A DNA stretch of 64,000 bases, taken from NCBI GenBank assembly GCA_016287755.1, contig JAEEWT010000014.1:1-64000 (forward strand). Direction: 5' to 3'. A program made the position numbers and the translations under genes. Every line of letters begins with the position of its first letter. The stretch's first letter is position 1. Positions 20,382-28,938 of the stretch are shown here, one piece after another. The stretch comes from Prevotella sp. GTDB lineage: Bacteria; Bacteroidota; Bacteroidia; Bacteroidales; Bacteroidaceae. A model generated the notes under the pieces. The model searched no databases. It was not told where the DNA came from and saw only the letters and a program-made list of their open reading frames with translations.

Positions 20382-21317
20382 ATGAAAACCTTACTTGTTA
20401 TACTCGGCCCCACAGGAGTAGGAAAGACAGAACTATGTCTCCGTGTGGCCGAGTATTTTCATATCCCTGTCATCAATGCCGATTCCCGTCAGATATACCG
20501 TGGAATCCCCATCGGCACCGCCACTCCTACCCAAGAGCAGCAAGCCCGTGTGAAGCATGAAATGGTGGAGATGCTCGATATCGGGGAGTACTACAATGCC
20601 TCCATGTTCGAGAACGATGTCTTGAGCTTACTGGAAGAGCATTTCAAGACTCACGACCTTGCCCTGATGAGTGGCGGCAGTATGATGTATATCGATGCTG
20701 TCTGCGACGGGATGGGCGACCTCCCCACGGTGAGTGATGAAGAGCGTACGACGATGAAAAGGCGGTTCGCAGAGGAAGGTCTGGAAGCGCTTTGTGAGGA
20801 ACTGCGCGAACTTGACCCCGAGTATTATGAGATTGTTGATAAGAAAAACTACCGCAGGGTGATTCATGCCTTGGAGATCATCCACACAACGGGTTGCACC
20901 TTCACGTCATTACGTACTGGAGAAAAGAAAAAACGACCGTTCAACATCGTGAAGATCGGTTTGAACCGCGACCGTAACGAGCTCTATGATCGTATCAACA
21001 AACGGGTTGATGCGATGATGAAAGACGGTTTGTTGGATGAAGCGAAACGATGGTATCCGCAACGTGATTTCCAAAGTCTGAACACCGTGGGTTACAAGGA
21101 ACTGTTCTCCTACTTTGACGGACAGTGGTCGTTGGAGGAAGCGGTGGAACGTATCAAGGGAAATACCCGTCGCTATTGCCGCAAGCAGCTCACATGGTTC
21201 AAGCGCGACGAATCCATCCGCTGGTTCAACCTGTCCGACACTAACCCTTCTGACGGTTCTTCTTCATCTGATTACAATATTAAAGAAATCATAAAATATA
21301 TCACTGAAGTGATATAA
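20382..21317 (+). CDS. miaA: tRNA dimethylallyltransferase
   Basis: MiaA adds a dimethylallyl group to A37 of tRNAs that read codons starting with U. The 311-residue protein has the P-loop GPTGVGKT (9-16), NADSRQIYRGIPIGTATP, MSGGSMMYIDAVCDG and the C-terminal RYCRKQLTWFKRD, which contacts the tRNA. It is translated with lpxA (2-base gap). The last codons lie in a perfect 18-bp palindrome (21298-21315). Confidence 0.93.
   Translation: MKTLLVILGPTGVGKTELCLRVAEYFHIPVINADSRQIYRGIPIGTATPTQEQQARVKHEMVEMLDIGEYYNASMFENDVLSLLEEHFKTHDLALMSGGSMMYIDAVCDGMGDLPTVSDEERTTMKRRFAEEGLEALCEELRELDPEYYEIVDKKNYRRVIHALEIIHTTGCTFTSLRTGEKKKRPFNIVKIGLNRDRNELYDRINKRVDAMMKDGLLDEAKRWYPQRDFQSLNTVGYKELFSYFDGQWSLEEAVERIKGNTRRYCRKQLTWFKRDESIRWFNLSDTNPSDGSSSSDYNIKEIIKYITEVI
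21298..21315. other. Perfect 18-bp palindrome at the miaA 3' end
   Basis: ATATCACT-GA-AGTGATAT ends two bases before the end of the miaA stop codon and 19 bases before the next -7 box (21334). It could be a protein-binding site for the downstream gene or chance; as a hairpin it has only a 2-base loop. Confidence 0.35.
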
Positions 21318-21333
21318 TCCCCCACTTTTTTAC

Positions 21334-21341
21334 TACTTTTG
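21334..21341 (+). promoter_or_regulatory. Probable -7 element of the PBP1A gene
   Basis: TACTTTTG fits TAnnTTTG, 40 bases before the ATG at 21382. The -33 box is not clear. Confidence 0.4.
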
Positions 21342-21381
21342 CAGCGTTTTTAAACGACGTTACATTATTATCAATTGTACA

Positions 21382-23943
21382 ATGAGTCATCACGAACATC
21401 ACGAACATCACAGTCACCACAGACATCATAGTCATCACAGTCATTCCCACCATTCATCTCATCGTGGACCCATTTCACGTTTCTTCTACAAGATAGGTGG
21501 TATCTGGAGATGGTATAAGTCATTATACAAGCATCCGTGGTATATCAAGATCCTTGTCGGTCTTGTATCTTTCCTCCTGCTGTTCATCATCTACCTGGGA
21601 ATGGTAGATATGAACTTCCTATGGCTGTTCGGTAAGTCACCGGGCTACTTCTCTGGTATCAAGGATCCCCAGACCAGCGAGGCTTCTGTAATCTATAGTG
21701 CCGACGGGAAGGAAATCGGAAAGTATTTCAATGAGAACCGTACACCTGTTAAGTATAACGAGGTGAATCCCGTGTTCTGGAAGGTGCTGATCAATACGGA
21801 AGATGAGCGCTTCTACAAACACAAGGGTATCGACCCGATTGGTTTGTTCGGTGCCGCCAAGGATGCGATCCTGCATCAGGATGCCCGTGGTGCCTCTACC
21901 ATCACCCAGCAGCTGGCCAAGAACATGTTCCGTGTAAGAACACGTTACTCGACAGGTATCTTGGGTAAGGTGCCTGGTCTTAAGATTCTGATTGTCAAGA
22001 CAAAGGAGTGGATCATTGCCACAAAACTTGAAACCATTTTCAGTAAGGAGGAAATCCTTACCATGTATGCCAATACAGTGGATTTCGGATCGAATGCCTT
22101 CGGTATTAAGACTGCATGTAAGACCTATTTCAATACCACTCCCGACAAGTTGAAGACGGAGCAGGCAGCAGTATTGGTGGGTATGTTGAAAGCCACGACC
22201 TTCTATAATCCGATTTCCAATCCGGAGAACTGTAAGAAGCGCCGCAATATCGTACTGGATAATTTGGCAAGGAACGGTGAGCTGACTAAGCAGGAATGTG
22301 ACTCTTTGAAGAAACTGGATATCAAACTGGAATATAGTGTTGAGACCAATTACGATGGGGAGGCTAAGTACTTCCGTGAAGCAGTGGCCAATTATCTGGA
22401 TGACTGGTGTACGGAAAACGGGTACGACCTGTATAGCAGTGGCTTGAGAATCTATACCACCATCGACACCAAGATGCAGAAATATGCTGAAGAGGCTGTT
22501 ACCAAGCAGATGCGCCAGGTGCAGCAGAACTTCAACAGTCATTGGGGAAACACAGAGCCTTGGCAGGATGAGAACCACAGGGTGATACCCGACTTCATTG
22601 AAGGCATCGCCAAGAAGCTGCCTCTTTATAAGAAGCTGGAGGCGAAGTATCATAACAACCTGGATTCCATCAATGCGGAACTCAACCGTCCGCACATGGT
22701 GAAGCTGTTCGATTATGAGAATGGTACCATTGAACGCGAGATGTCAACCATGGACTCTATCCGCTATATGGTGCATTTCATGCATTGCTCATTTGTCGCC
22801 ATGGAGCCCCAGAACGGTCATGTAAAGGCTTGGGTGGGTGATATCGACTTCAACTCATGGAAATACGACAAGGTGACGGCCATGCGACAGCCGGGTTCCA
22901 CCTTCAAGTTGTTTGTCTATACGGAGGCCATGAACCAGGGATTGACCCCCTGCGACAAGCGTCGTGATGAATATATCAGTATGGAGGTGTTCGACAAGAA
23001 GAAGAACAAGATGATTACATGGACACCGGGAAATGCCAACGGTCGTTTCTCTGGCGACTCGCTCCCGTTGAAGAGTGCCTTTGCCAAAAGTATCAATTCC
23101 GTGGCTGTACGCTTAGGACAGGAGATGGGCATCAAGAATATCATTGCCACCGCTCACGACATGGGAATCCACAGTCCGCTTGACGATGAGCCTTCTCTGG
23201 CTTTAGGCTCTTCTGACGTTACCTTATTAGAAATGGTGAATGCCTATTGCTGCATCTCCCATGACGGTCGTCATGTGGAACCTGTAATGGTGACACGCAT
23301 CGTAGATAAGGACGGTCATGAGGTGTATGTAGCTTCCACCGAGGAGAAACAGGTGATACCTTATAAGAGTGCTTTCCTGATGCAACAGATGATGATGGGC
23401 GGCTTACGAGAACCCGGCGGCACATCACAGAGTCTGTGGGGTTATATCAATGCTGCTCCCGATACCGATTTCGGAGGTAAGACCGGTACGTCCAACAACC
23501 ACTCCGATGCCTGGTTCATGTGTATCAGTCCTAACCTTGTCTGCGGATCATGGGTGGGTGGTGAATACCGAAGCATTCACTTCAGGACAGGAGCCTTAGG
23601 ACAAGGCAGTCGCACTGCCCTACCCGTCTGTGGCTACTTCCTCCAGTCAGTGATGAGCGATAAGTCGTTCAAGCAATACCACGGTCATTTCAAGAAACCG
23701 GTCGACAAGGACATCACAGAGAATCTCTATAACTGTTCCAGCTATGTATCATCCTCCGATTTCGATTTGGAGAACGACACCACAGGAATCATGGAAGATG
23801 AGATCTTGCTCGACGAGTATGGTAATCCGATCCTGGAGCCCATGGAGGGTGAAGTGTTAGAGCCTCTTGACGAGGAAGCTCGGAAGAAAGAGGAGAAAAA
23901 CGATAAGGTGAAAGAGCAACCTGTCACATTTGATGACCTCTAA
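21382..23943 (+). CDS. Class A penicillin-binding protein (PBP1A-type) with histidine-rich N-terminus
   Basis: This is a bifunctional peptidoglycan synthase. Of the first 27 residues 16 are His, in HHE/HHS triplets, a cytoplasmic metal-binding-like tail. A membrane helix follows at about 56-76. The glycosyltransferase domain has the catalytic Glu in NTEDERFYKHKG (near 140) and GASTITQQLAKN. The transpeptidase domain has SxxK in QPGSTFK (Ser near 506), SIN in KSINSVAV and KTGTS (near 700). The C-terminal 60 residues are acidic. At 853 residues it is normal for PBP1A. It has its own promoter and is followed by a stem-loop. Confidence 0.92.
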   Translation: MSHHEHHEHHSHHRHHSHHSHSHHSSHRGPISRFFYKIGGIWRWYKSLYKHPWYIKILVGLVSFLLLFIIYLGMVDMNFLWLFGKSPGYFSGIKDPQTSEASVIYSADGKEIGKYFNENRTPVKYNEVNPVFWKVLINTEDERFYKHKGIDPIGLFGAAKDAILHQDARGASTITQQLAKNMFRVRTRYSTGILGKVPGLKILIVKTKEWIIATKLETIFSKEEILTMYANTVDFGSNAFGIKTACKTYFNTTPDKLKTEQAAVLVGMLKATTFYNPISNPENCKKRRNIVLDNLARNGELTKQECDSLKKLDIKLEYSVETNYDGEAKYFREAVANYLDDWCTENGYDLYSSGLRIYTTIDTKMQKYAEEAVTKQMRQVQQNFNSHWGNTEPWQDENHRVIPDFIEGIAKKLPLYKKLEAKYHNNLDSINAELNRPHMVKLFDYENGTIEREMSTMDSIRYMVHFMHCSFVAMEPQNGHVKAWVGDIDFNSWKYDKVTAMRQPGSTFKLFVYTEAMNQGLTPCDKRRDEYISMEVFDKKKNKMITWTPGNANGRFSGDSLPLKSAFAKSINSVAVRLGQEMGIKNIIATAHDMGIHSPLDDEPSLALGSSDVTLLEMVNAYCCISHDGRHVEPVMVTRIVDKDGHEVYVASTEEKQVIPYKSAFLMQQMMMGGLREPGGTSQSLWGYINAAPDTDFGGKTGTSNNHSDAWFMCISPNLVCGSWVGGEYRSIHFRTGALGQGSRTALPVCGYFLQSVMSDKSFKQYHGHFKKPVDKDITENLYNCSSYVSSSDFDLENDTTGIMEDEILLDEYGNPILEPMEGEVLEPLDEEARKKEEKNDKVKEQPVTFDDL

Positions 23944-23977
23944 TGAATGTAAAAAATCGTGCTTCACTCGCAAATTA

Positions 23978-24008
23978 CTTTTAACAGGTCACTTTCTATT
24001 GTTAAAAG
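23978..24008. terminator. Stem-loop after the PBP1A gene
   Basis: CTTTTAACA and TGTTAAAAG form a perfect 9-bp stem with a 13-base loop, 34 bases past the stop. No U-run follows, so the role as terminator is only suggested. Confidence 0.4.
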
Positions 24009-24054
24009 AGGACAAATGAATGGGACAAAATGGCAGATTAACAATTTTTGCGTC

Positions 24055-24062
24055 TATTTTTG
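24055..24062 (+). promoter_or_regulatory. Probable -7 element of htrA
   Basis: TATTTTTG fits the TAnnTTTG consensus and lies 58 bases before the htrA ATG. No matching TTTG is seen at the 19-20 base gap. Confidence 0.4.
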
Positions 24063-24120
24063 CACGTATCTTTTCGAAGATAACTGTCAAGAATTGAAGT
24101 AAAACAACTAATAAACAAAA

Positions 24121-25629
24121 ATGAACATGAAAAAAGTATCAAACTATTTGGTGTATGCTATGTGCATCATTGCCATGGCATTTTCAGCAGGTTCTTTCAT
24201 GAAAGTCTATGCCAACAAGTCACCGCTCGCATCCACATCGAGTGCTGCCCCTGGACAACCCGTTGATCTGACCTATGCAGCCGAGAAAGCGCTGCCCTCT
24301 GTAGTAACGATCAGAGTCGTACAGAACAGCAAGACACAGATTATCGAGCGTCAGGTTGATCCGTTTGAGGATTTCTTCAATGATCCCTTCGGCTTCTTCG
24401 GCAGTCCGAACAACGGTCAGGGCAATACAAGAAGATACAGACAGCAGACTCCCAAGCGTCAGGGATCAGGTTCAGGTGTGATCATCTCTACCGATGGATA
24501 TGTTGTAACCAACAACCACGTGGTTGACGGTGCTGATGAGATTACCGTTATCCTGACCGACAACCGTGAGTTCTCTGCTAAGGTGATTGGTACTGATGCC
24601 AACTCCGACCTGGCTCTGATCAAGGTGAACGGTAAGGATCTTCCGGCCATCACCATTGCAGACAGTCAGAATCTGAAGATCGGCGAATGGGTACTGGCTA
24701 TTGGTAACCCCTTCTCTATCGGTACAACCGTTACTGCCGGTATCGTCAGTGCCAAGGCCCGTCAGATGGGTGGCGAGAATATGACCAATTCTGTACAGAG
24801 CTTCATCCAGACCGATGCTGCCATCAACCGCGGTAACTCAGGTGGTGCACTTGTCAACACCAATGGTGAACTCGTAGGTATCAATGCCATGCTCTACTCA
24901 GAGACCGGTTCGTACAGTGGTTACGGCTTTGCTATTCCTACCTCTATTATGAATAAGGTGGTGAGCGACCTGAAGACATACGGTACTGTTCAGCGTGCAC
25001 TGATCGGTATTCAGGGACAGGACCTGAATGTATATACCGATGGTTTGAAGAACCAGGGTAAGGATGTTCCCGACTTCGGTGTGATCAATGGTATCTATGT
25101 AGGTAAGGTGGTTGACGATGGTGCAGGTGCTGCAGCAGGCTTGAAGGAAGGTGATGTCATCACCGCTATCGACGGAAAGCCGCTCAAGGCAATGGCTGAA
25201 CTGCAGGAGTATCTCGCCAATAAGCGTCCTGGCGATAAGGTGGCTCTTACCTATATGCGTAACAAGGAGAAGAAGACCGTTCATGTCACACTGAAGAACG
25301 CACAGGGTAATACCAAGGTGGTGAAGACTGCCGACCTGGATGTGCTGGGTGCTAATATCCGTGAGGTGAACGCTGAAGAGAAGAAACAGCTGGAGATCAG
25401 CTACGGTCTGAAGGTTTCCAAGGTGGGTAATGGCGCCCTGAGAAAGGCACGCATCACCGACGGATTCATCATCCTCAATGCCAACGACGAACCGATGCGC
25501 ACTGTTTCAGATCTGCAGGAAGCTGTGAAATCTGCTTCTACCAGCAGCGATCCGGTACTCTACATCAAAGGTATCTATCCTACAGGTAAGAAAGCCTACT
25601 TTGTCGTAGAACTGAGTGGCGACGAATAA
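24121..25629 (+). CDS. htrA: HtrA/DegP family periplasmic serine protease
   Basis: HtrA proteases degrade or refold damaged envelope proteins. The 502-residue protein has an N-terminal signal or anchor (about residues 8-27). The trypsin-like triad is His133 (VVTNNHVVDG), Asp163 (NSDLALIKV) and Ser240 (NRGNSGGALVN). Two PDZ domains follow at about 290-390 and 410-495. A strong terminator follows the gene, and its T-tract runs into the rpoD promoter. Confidence 0.93.
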   Translation: MNMKKVSNYLVYAMCIIAMAFSAGSFMKVYANKSPLASTSSAAPGQPVDLTYAAEKALPSVVTIRVVQNSKTQIIERQVDPFEDFFNDPFGFFGSPNNGQGNTRRYRQQTPKRQGSGSGVIISTDGYVVTNNHVVDGADEITVILTDNREFSAKVIGTDANSDLALIKVNGKDLPAITIADSQNLKIGEWVLAIGNPFSIGTTVTAGIVSAKARQMGGENMTNSVQSFIQTDAAINRGNSGGALVNTNGELVGINAMLYSETGSYSGYGFAIPTSIMNKVVSDLKTYGTVQRALIGIQGQDLNVYTDGLKNQGKDVPDFGVINGIYVGKVVDDGAGAAAGLKEGDVITAIDGKPLKAMAELQEYLANKRPGDKVALTYMRNKEKKTVHVTLKNAQGNTKVVKTADLDVLGANIREVNAEEKKQLEISYGLKVSKVGNGALRKARITDGFIILNANDEPMRTVSDLQEAVKSASTSSDPVLYIKGIYPTGKKAYFVVELSGDE

Positions 25630-25650
25630 ATAATAACAAGTTCTCTGAGA

Positions 25651-25696
25651 AAATGCCAATTATGCGACAAATCATCAAATAATTGGCATTTTTTTT
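25651..25696 (+). terminator. Rho-independent terminator of htrA
   Basis: AAATGCCAATTAT (25651-25663) pairs perfectly with ATAATTGGCATTT (25679-25691), loop 15, followed by a T-run to 25696. The T-run contains the TTTG that serves as the -33 box of rpoD. Confidence 0.85.
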
Positions 25697-25725
25697 GGGT
25701 ATTTGTACTAAAAGCAGTATTTTTG
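25694..25725 (+). promoter_or_regulatory. rpoD promoter
   Basis: TTTG (25694-25697), 20 bases, TATTTTTG (25718-25725). The start codon at 25750 follows after a short leader. The -33 box overlaps the htrA terminator tail. Confidence 0.7.
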
Positions 25726-25749
25726 CATCTGCTTACCAATCAAATGACC

Positions 25750-26613
25750 ATGAGACAACTCAAAATCACCAAGTCTATCACAAACCGAGAGAGTGCTTCA
25801 CTCGACAAATATTTGCAGGAAATAGGTCATGAAGACCTGCTTTCCGTAGATGAAGAAGTGGAGCTGGCTCAGCGTATCCGTAAAGGTGACCGTGAGGCCC
25901 TTGAGAAGTTGACGAAAGCCAATCTTCGATTTGTGGTTTCCGTTGCCAAGCAATACCAGAACCAAGGTCTGAGTCTGCCGGATCTGATCAACGAAGGAAA
26001 CTTAGGACTGATCAAGGCCGCTGAGAAGTTTGATGAGACACGTGGTTTCAAGTTTATCTCGTATGCCGTTTGGTGGATACGCCAAAGCATCCTGCAGGCC
26101 ATTGCTGAGCAGAGCCGCATCGTACGTCTTCCCTTGAATCAGGTGGGTAGCGTGAACAAGATCAACAGAGTGTTGAACCGCTTCGAACAGGAAAACGAAC
26201 GTCGCCCGAGTATCGAGGAGATTGCCGACAAGGTTGACCTGCCCCAGGATAAGATCGAGGATGCCATGAAGGTGAACAGTCGGCATGTATCAGTAGATGC
26301 ACCTTTCGTTGACGGCGAAGACAACAGTCTGCTGGATATCATGGTGAATGATGATGCCCCGATGGCCGACCGTGCCCTGGTTATGGAATCGTTGCGTGAA
26401 GAGATCAACCGCGCCCTGCTGACACTCAATGAACGGGAACGAAACATCATTGAGGCATTCTTCGGCATCAACCAGCCTGAGATGACCCTCGAGGAGATTG
26501 GCGAGAAGTTCAATCTTACCCGTGAGCGCGTTCGTCAGATCAAGGAAAAGGCCATCCGCCGACTCCGTCATAACACCAAGAATAAGCTGTTGAAATCATA
26601 CTTAGGACAATAA
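25750..26613 (+). CDS. rpoD: Primary RNA polymerase sigma factor (RpoD/SigA type)
   Basis: The 287-residue protein is the short primary sigma factor of Bacteroidota, without a region 1.1 like that of E. coli. Region 1.2 begins at [10 protein letters not shown]. Region 2 has [19 protein letters not shown] and [16 protein letters not shown] (2.3-2.4). Region 3 follows at about 120-200, and region 4.2 ends with the helix-turn-helix [21 protein letters not shown] chose the ATG at 25750 ([13 protein letters not shown]) by similarity with the fragment at 1-58. The next four genes follow on the same strand with gaps of 7, 6, 25 and 9 bases. Confidence 0.93.
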   Translation: MRQLKITKSITNRESASLDKYLQEIGHEDLLSVDEEVELAQRIRKGDREALEKLTKANLRFVVSVAKQYQNQGLSLPDLINEGNLGLIKAAEKFDETRGFKFISYAVWWIRQSILQAIAEQSRIVRLPLNQVGSVNKINRVLNRFEQENERRPSIEEIADKVDLPQDKIEDAMKVNSRHVSVDAPFVDGEDNSLLDIMVNDDAPMADRALVMESLREEINRALLTLNERERNIIEAFFGINQPEMTLEEIGEKFNLTRERVRQIKEKAIRRLRHNTKNKLLKSYLGQ

Positions 26614-26620
26614 TTGAAAA

Positions 26621-27088
26621 ATGAATAAGAAACGATATATTCTTCTTGCCCTCATCCTGCTGACAATGAGTTTGGGGATGAGCGCTAAGAACAAGACCGT
26701 TCAGAAGGTTTATCTCTATGGCTTCTCTGCCTCGTTCAAAGACTCTGTTGTGTATTTTACCGATATTCAGGAGTTGGAGAATGTCAGTGTGGCAGAGAGA
26801 ACCGGTTTCCTGTATGGTCGTGACTCCTACTCAAATCAGTTGCGCGAATACCTTGCTGAAAAGGGGCAGCCCTTCCGCACGTGCATTGTCTCCTTTGCCT
26901 TCGACCGCAAGCACATCGAGAAGAAGTATCTGAAGTTGAAGTCCAAATACACAAAAAAGGGAAACTTCGATGTAAGATACCTCAAAGCCGATGAGTTTAA
27001 GTTCAATAGGGTTATACCTACACAGGTGGAAGAGGTTGCTACTGAGACTTCCAACGATGCCAAGAAAGGAAAGAAGAAGAAAAAATAA
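26621..27088 (+). CDS. Small secreted protein of unknown function
   Basis: The 155-residue protein has a signal peptide (MNKKRYILLALILLTMS, cleavage near MSAK) and a compact domain of about 110 residues (VYLYGFSASFKDSVVYFTDI at its start) with no motif I recognise. The C-terminus is very basic and ends GKKKKK. It is the first gene after rpoD (7-base gap) and lies 6 bases before the kinase-like gene. It could be a substrate or partner of the kinase/peptidase/PqqD group, but nothing in the sequence proves this. Confidence 0.6.
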   Translation: MNKKRYILLALILLTMSLGMSAKNKTVQKVYLYGFSASFKDSVVYFTDIQELENVSVAERTGFLYGRDSYSNQLREYLAEKGQPFRTCIVSFAFDRKHIEKKYLKLKSKYTKKGNFDVRYLKADEFKFNRVIPTQVEEVATETSNDAKKGKKKKK

Positions 27089-27094
27089 CCGCTC

Positions 27095-27997
27095 ATGACA
27101 GAAGGGAGCACACATGTCTTCAGCATTGCTGAACACCAGATACGCATCGTCTTTGAGCATTCCCGTTATAACGGAATGCGTCTTCTTCCATCATTCGAAC
27201 CATTCAGGATAGACCCTTCGGAACTGAAGGATCTGTTTTTCCAGTTGACCGTTGACGACACCCTGAAGCCTGTGGCTAAAGAGCATCGTGAACGCATCAG
27301 GAAGTTCGACACGGGAAATGGTGATACCATTGTAGATGAAGTTGACGACGGTGGCTACCAGTTCATCATCAAGGATATCAATGGAGGCGATTGCTGTCTG
27401 CTACGTGCCAACAAGGATTTCAGTGATTGCCGTTGTGCCCTGAACGGGAACTATAATATGCGGTGCTTCGGACTGAACAACGCGCTGATGCTGATCTTCT
27501 CCTTTGCAGGCAGTTTCCACCAGACATTGATGATACATGCCTCGTTGGTGAGATGTGACGGTAAAGGCTATGCGTTCATTGCCAAGAGCGGAACAGGTAA
27601 GAGTACGCAGGTGAGCATGTGGCTGCGATATATCGGGAACTGTGATCTGATGAACGACGATAATCCCATCGTACGGGTTGTCGATAACCAAGTATTCATC
27701 TACGGCAGTCCTTGGAGCGGTAAGACACCCTGCTACCGACAGGTAAAGGCACCCTTAGGAGCCATCACACGTATCGACAGGGCACAAGAGAACAGTATTG
27801 AGAAGTTACCCCCCATCGAGGCCTTCGCCTCTTTCCTCCCCTCCTGCTCTACCATGAAGTGGGACAAGGATATCTTCAATGCTATCTGTAACACGGTAAC
27901 CAAGGTGGTGGAGTTAGTGGGCATCTACACGTTACACTGTCTGCCCAACGAAGAAGCGGCACGTGTGTGTCATGCTGCCGTAACGAAACAGGATTAA
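27095..27997 (+). CDS. HPr-kinase-related P-loop kinase
   Basis: The 300-residue protein has the C-terminal fold of HPr kinase/phosphorylase: His148 in LMIHASLV, P-loop AKSGTGKST (163-171), Asp pair in MNDDNPIV (188-189) and GSPWSGK (204-210). HPr kinase proper has an N-terminal MurE-like domain and a HxxGxGxxS signature that I do not see, so this is one of the HprK-related kinases that occur in peptide-modification clusters; in the paeninodin lasso peptide cluster such a kinase phosphorylates the precursor. The neighbours (signal-peptidase-like and PqqD-like genes) fit such a role. The substrate is unknown. Confidence 0.75.
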   Translation: MTEGSTHVFSIAEHQIRIVFEHSRYNGMRLLPSFEPFRIDPSELKDLFFQLTVDDTLKPVAKEHRERIRKFDTGNGDTIVDEVDDGGYQFIIKDINGGDCCLLRANKDFSDCRCALNGNYNMRCFGLNNALMLIFSFAGSFHQTLMIHASLVRCDGKGYAFIAKSGTGKSTQVSMWLRYIGNCDLMNDDNPIVRVVDNQVFIYGSPWSGKTPCYRQVKAPLGAITRIDRAQENSIEKLPPIEAFASFLPSCSTMKWDKDIFNAICNTVTKVVELVGIYTLHCLPNEEAARVCHAAVTKQD

Positions 27998-28022
27998 ACA
28001 ATATAGTATATAGGTTTTTATC

Positions 28023-28508
28023 ATGACAAACGAGCATATCCAGATCAAGGAGGTTCAGTATGCCAATGCCATACTGATACCCGAGATTGTGAAGTTGTTG
28101 GATGAAGGTCATACCGTCACCCTGCGACTGAAAGGATATAGTATGCGACCGTTCCTGGAGGACGGGCGTGATAAGGCCTTACTCAAGAAAGCGGTAAACC
28201 CCAAGGTGGGCGATCCGGTGTTGGCGGAGATCGGAGAGAAACACTTCGTGCTGCATCGAATCATTGACATTCAAGGTGACCATGTGATTCTCCGTGGCGA
28301 CGGGAACCTGAGGGAGGAGCATTGTTCCATCGGTGATGTGAAAGGTGCCGTGATTGGTTTCTATCGCAAAGGAAGGGAGAAGCTCGACCGTACCGATGGT
28401 TGGAAGTGGCGTACCTATTCCTGGTTCTGGACCCGCCTCTACCCTATTCGTCGTTACCTGTTGGCCTTCTACCGAAGGATTTGGCTGAAACTGTTTAAAA
28501 CCAAATAA
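28023..28508 (+). CDS. S24/S26 signal-peptidase-like protein with Ser/His dyad
   Basis: The 161-residue protein has Ser40 in the box B motif KGYSMRPFL of type I signal peptidases. Where the usual bacterial enzyme has Lys, it has His79 (FVLHRII), followed by RGDGN (Asp93); this is the ER/SipW-type arrangement. There is no N-terminal membrane helix. The C-terminal 40 residues are rich in Trp, Tyr, Arg and Leu and may lie on the membrane. Placed between a kinase and a PqqD-like protein, it may cleave a leader peptide. Substrate and activity are inferred. Confidence 0.7.
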   Translation: MTNEHIQIKEVQYANAILIPEIVKLLDEGHTVTLRLKGYSMRPFLEDGRDKALLKKAVNPKVGDPVLAEIGEKHFVLHRIIDIQGDHVILRGDGNLREEHCSIGDVKGAVIGFYRKGREKLDRTDGWKWRTYSWFWTRLYPIRRYLLAFYRRIWLKLFKTK

Positions 28509-28517
28509 GAAAAGAAT

Positions 28518-28790
28518 ATGAAAGCAAAGAAAGGATTCAACCTACGTAACGTCTGTGGTGAGCAGATTATCGTGGCTGAAGGAAAAGAGAATATTGACTT
28601 CAGCAATATCATCAGCATGAACGAGTCGTCGGCTTATCTCTGGAAGATCGTTCAGCAGCGTGAGAGCTTTACTGTTGAAGACATGGCCGACCTCCTGCTT
28701 GAGGAATACGAAGTGGAGCGTAATACAGCACTCGCTGACTGTAAAACGCTTGCACAACAGTGGATTGAAGCAGGGATTGTGGAAGCGTGA
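28518..28790 (+). CDS. PqqD-like protein (RiPP recognition element fold)
   Basis: The 90-residue protein has the PqqD pattern: N-terminal strands, SAYLWKIV, EDMADLLLEEYEV and a final WIEAGIVEA. PqqD-type domains bind leader peptides and present them to modifying enzymes. It is the last gene of the group that begins at rpoD, 9 bases after the peptidase-like gene. No radical SAM enzyme, cyclodehydratase or asparagine synthetase-like gene is near. The fold is fairly clear; the client peptide is not known. Confidence 0.75.
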   Translation: MKAKKGFNLRNVCGEQIIVAEGKENIDFSNIISMNESSAYLWKIVQQRESFTVEDMADLLLEEYEVERNTALADCKTLAQQWIEAGIVEA

Positions 28791-28796
28791 TTTTGT

Positions 28797-28908
28797 GGAA
28801 TGTGGAGTGTGGAATGTGGAATGAGAATAGTACTGAGATATAGTTTCATATATCTAACCACTTGTTCTTGAAATCATTTCTCATTCCACATTCCACACTC
28901 CACATTCC
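28797..28908. repeat. Palindromic element A (30-bp stem of 7-bp units, 52-base loop)
   Basis: The left arm 28797-28826 (units GGAATGT/GGAGTGT) is the perfect reverse complement of 28879-28908. The 52-base loop is similar, in reverse orientation, to the loop of the element at 31230-31341. Both have the same stem and loop lengths, so they are copies of one mobile or duplicated element. Confidence 0.85.
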
Positions 28909-28914
28909 TCAATT

Positions 28915-28933
28915 GTTTCGCAGTTTGCGAAAC
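28915..28933. terminator. Short hairpin between converging genes
   Basis: GTTTCGCA-GTT-TGCGAAAC is a perfect 8-bp stem with a 3-base loop, five bases from the end of the aminotransferase gene. It may terminate either transcript, although U-runs are lacking. Confidence 0.45.
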
Positions 28934-28938
28934 AACAT

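Noticed and set aside
21637..22695. Long open frame of 352 codons on the minus strand inside the PBP1A gene
   Set aside because: It lies wholly opposite a clear gene, has no family motif or promoter, and results from the codon usage of the true gene.
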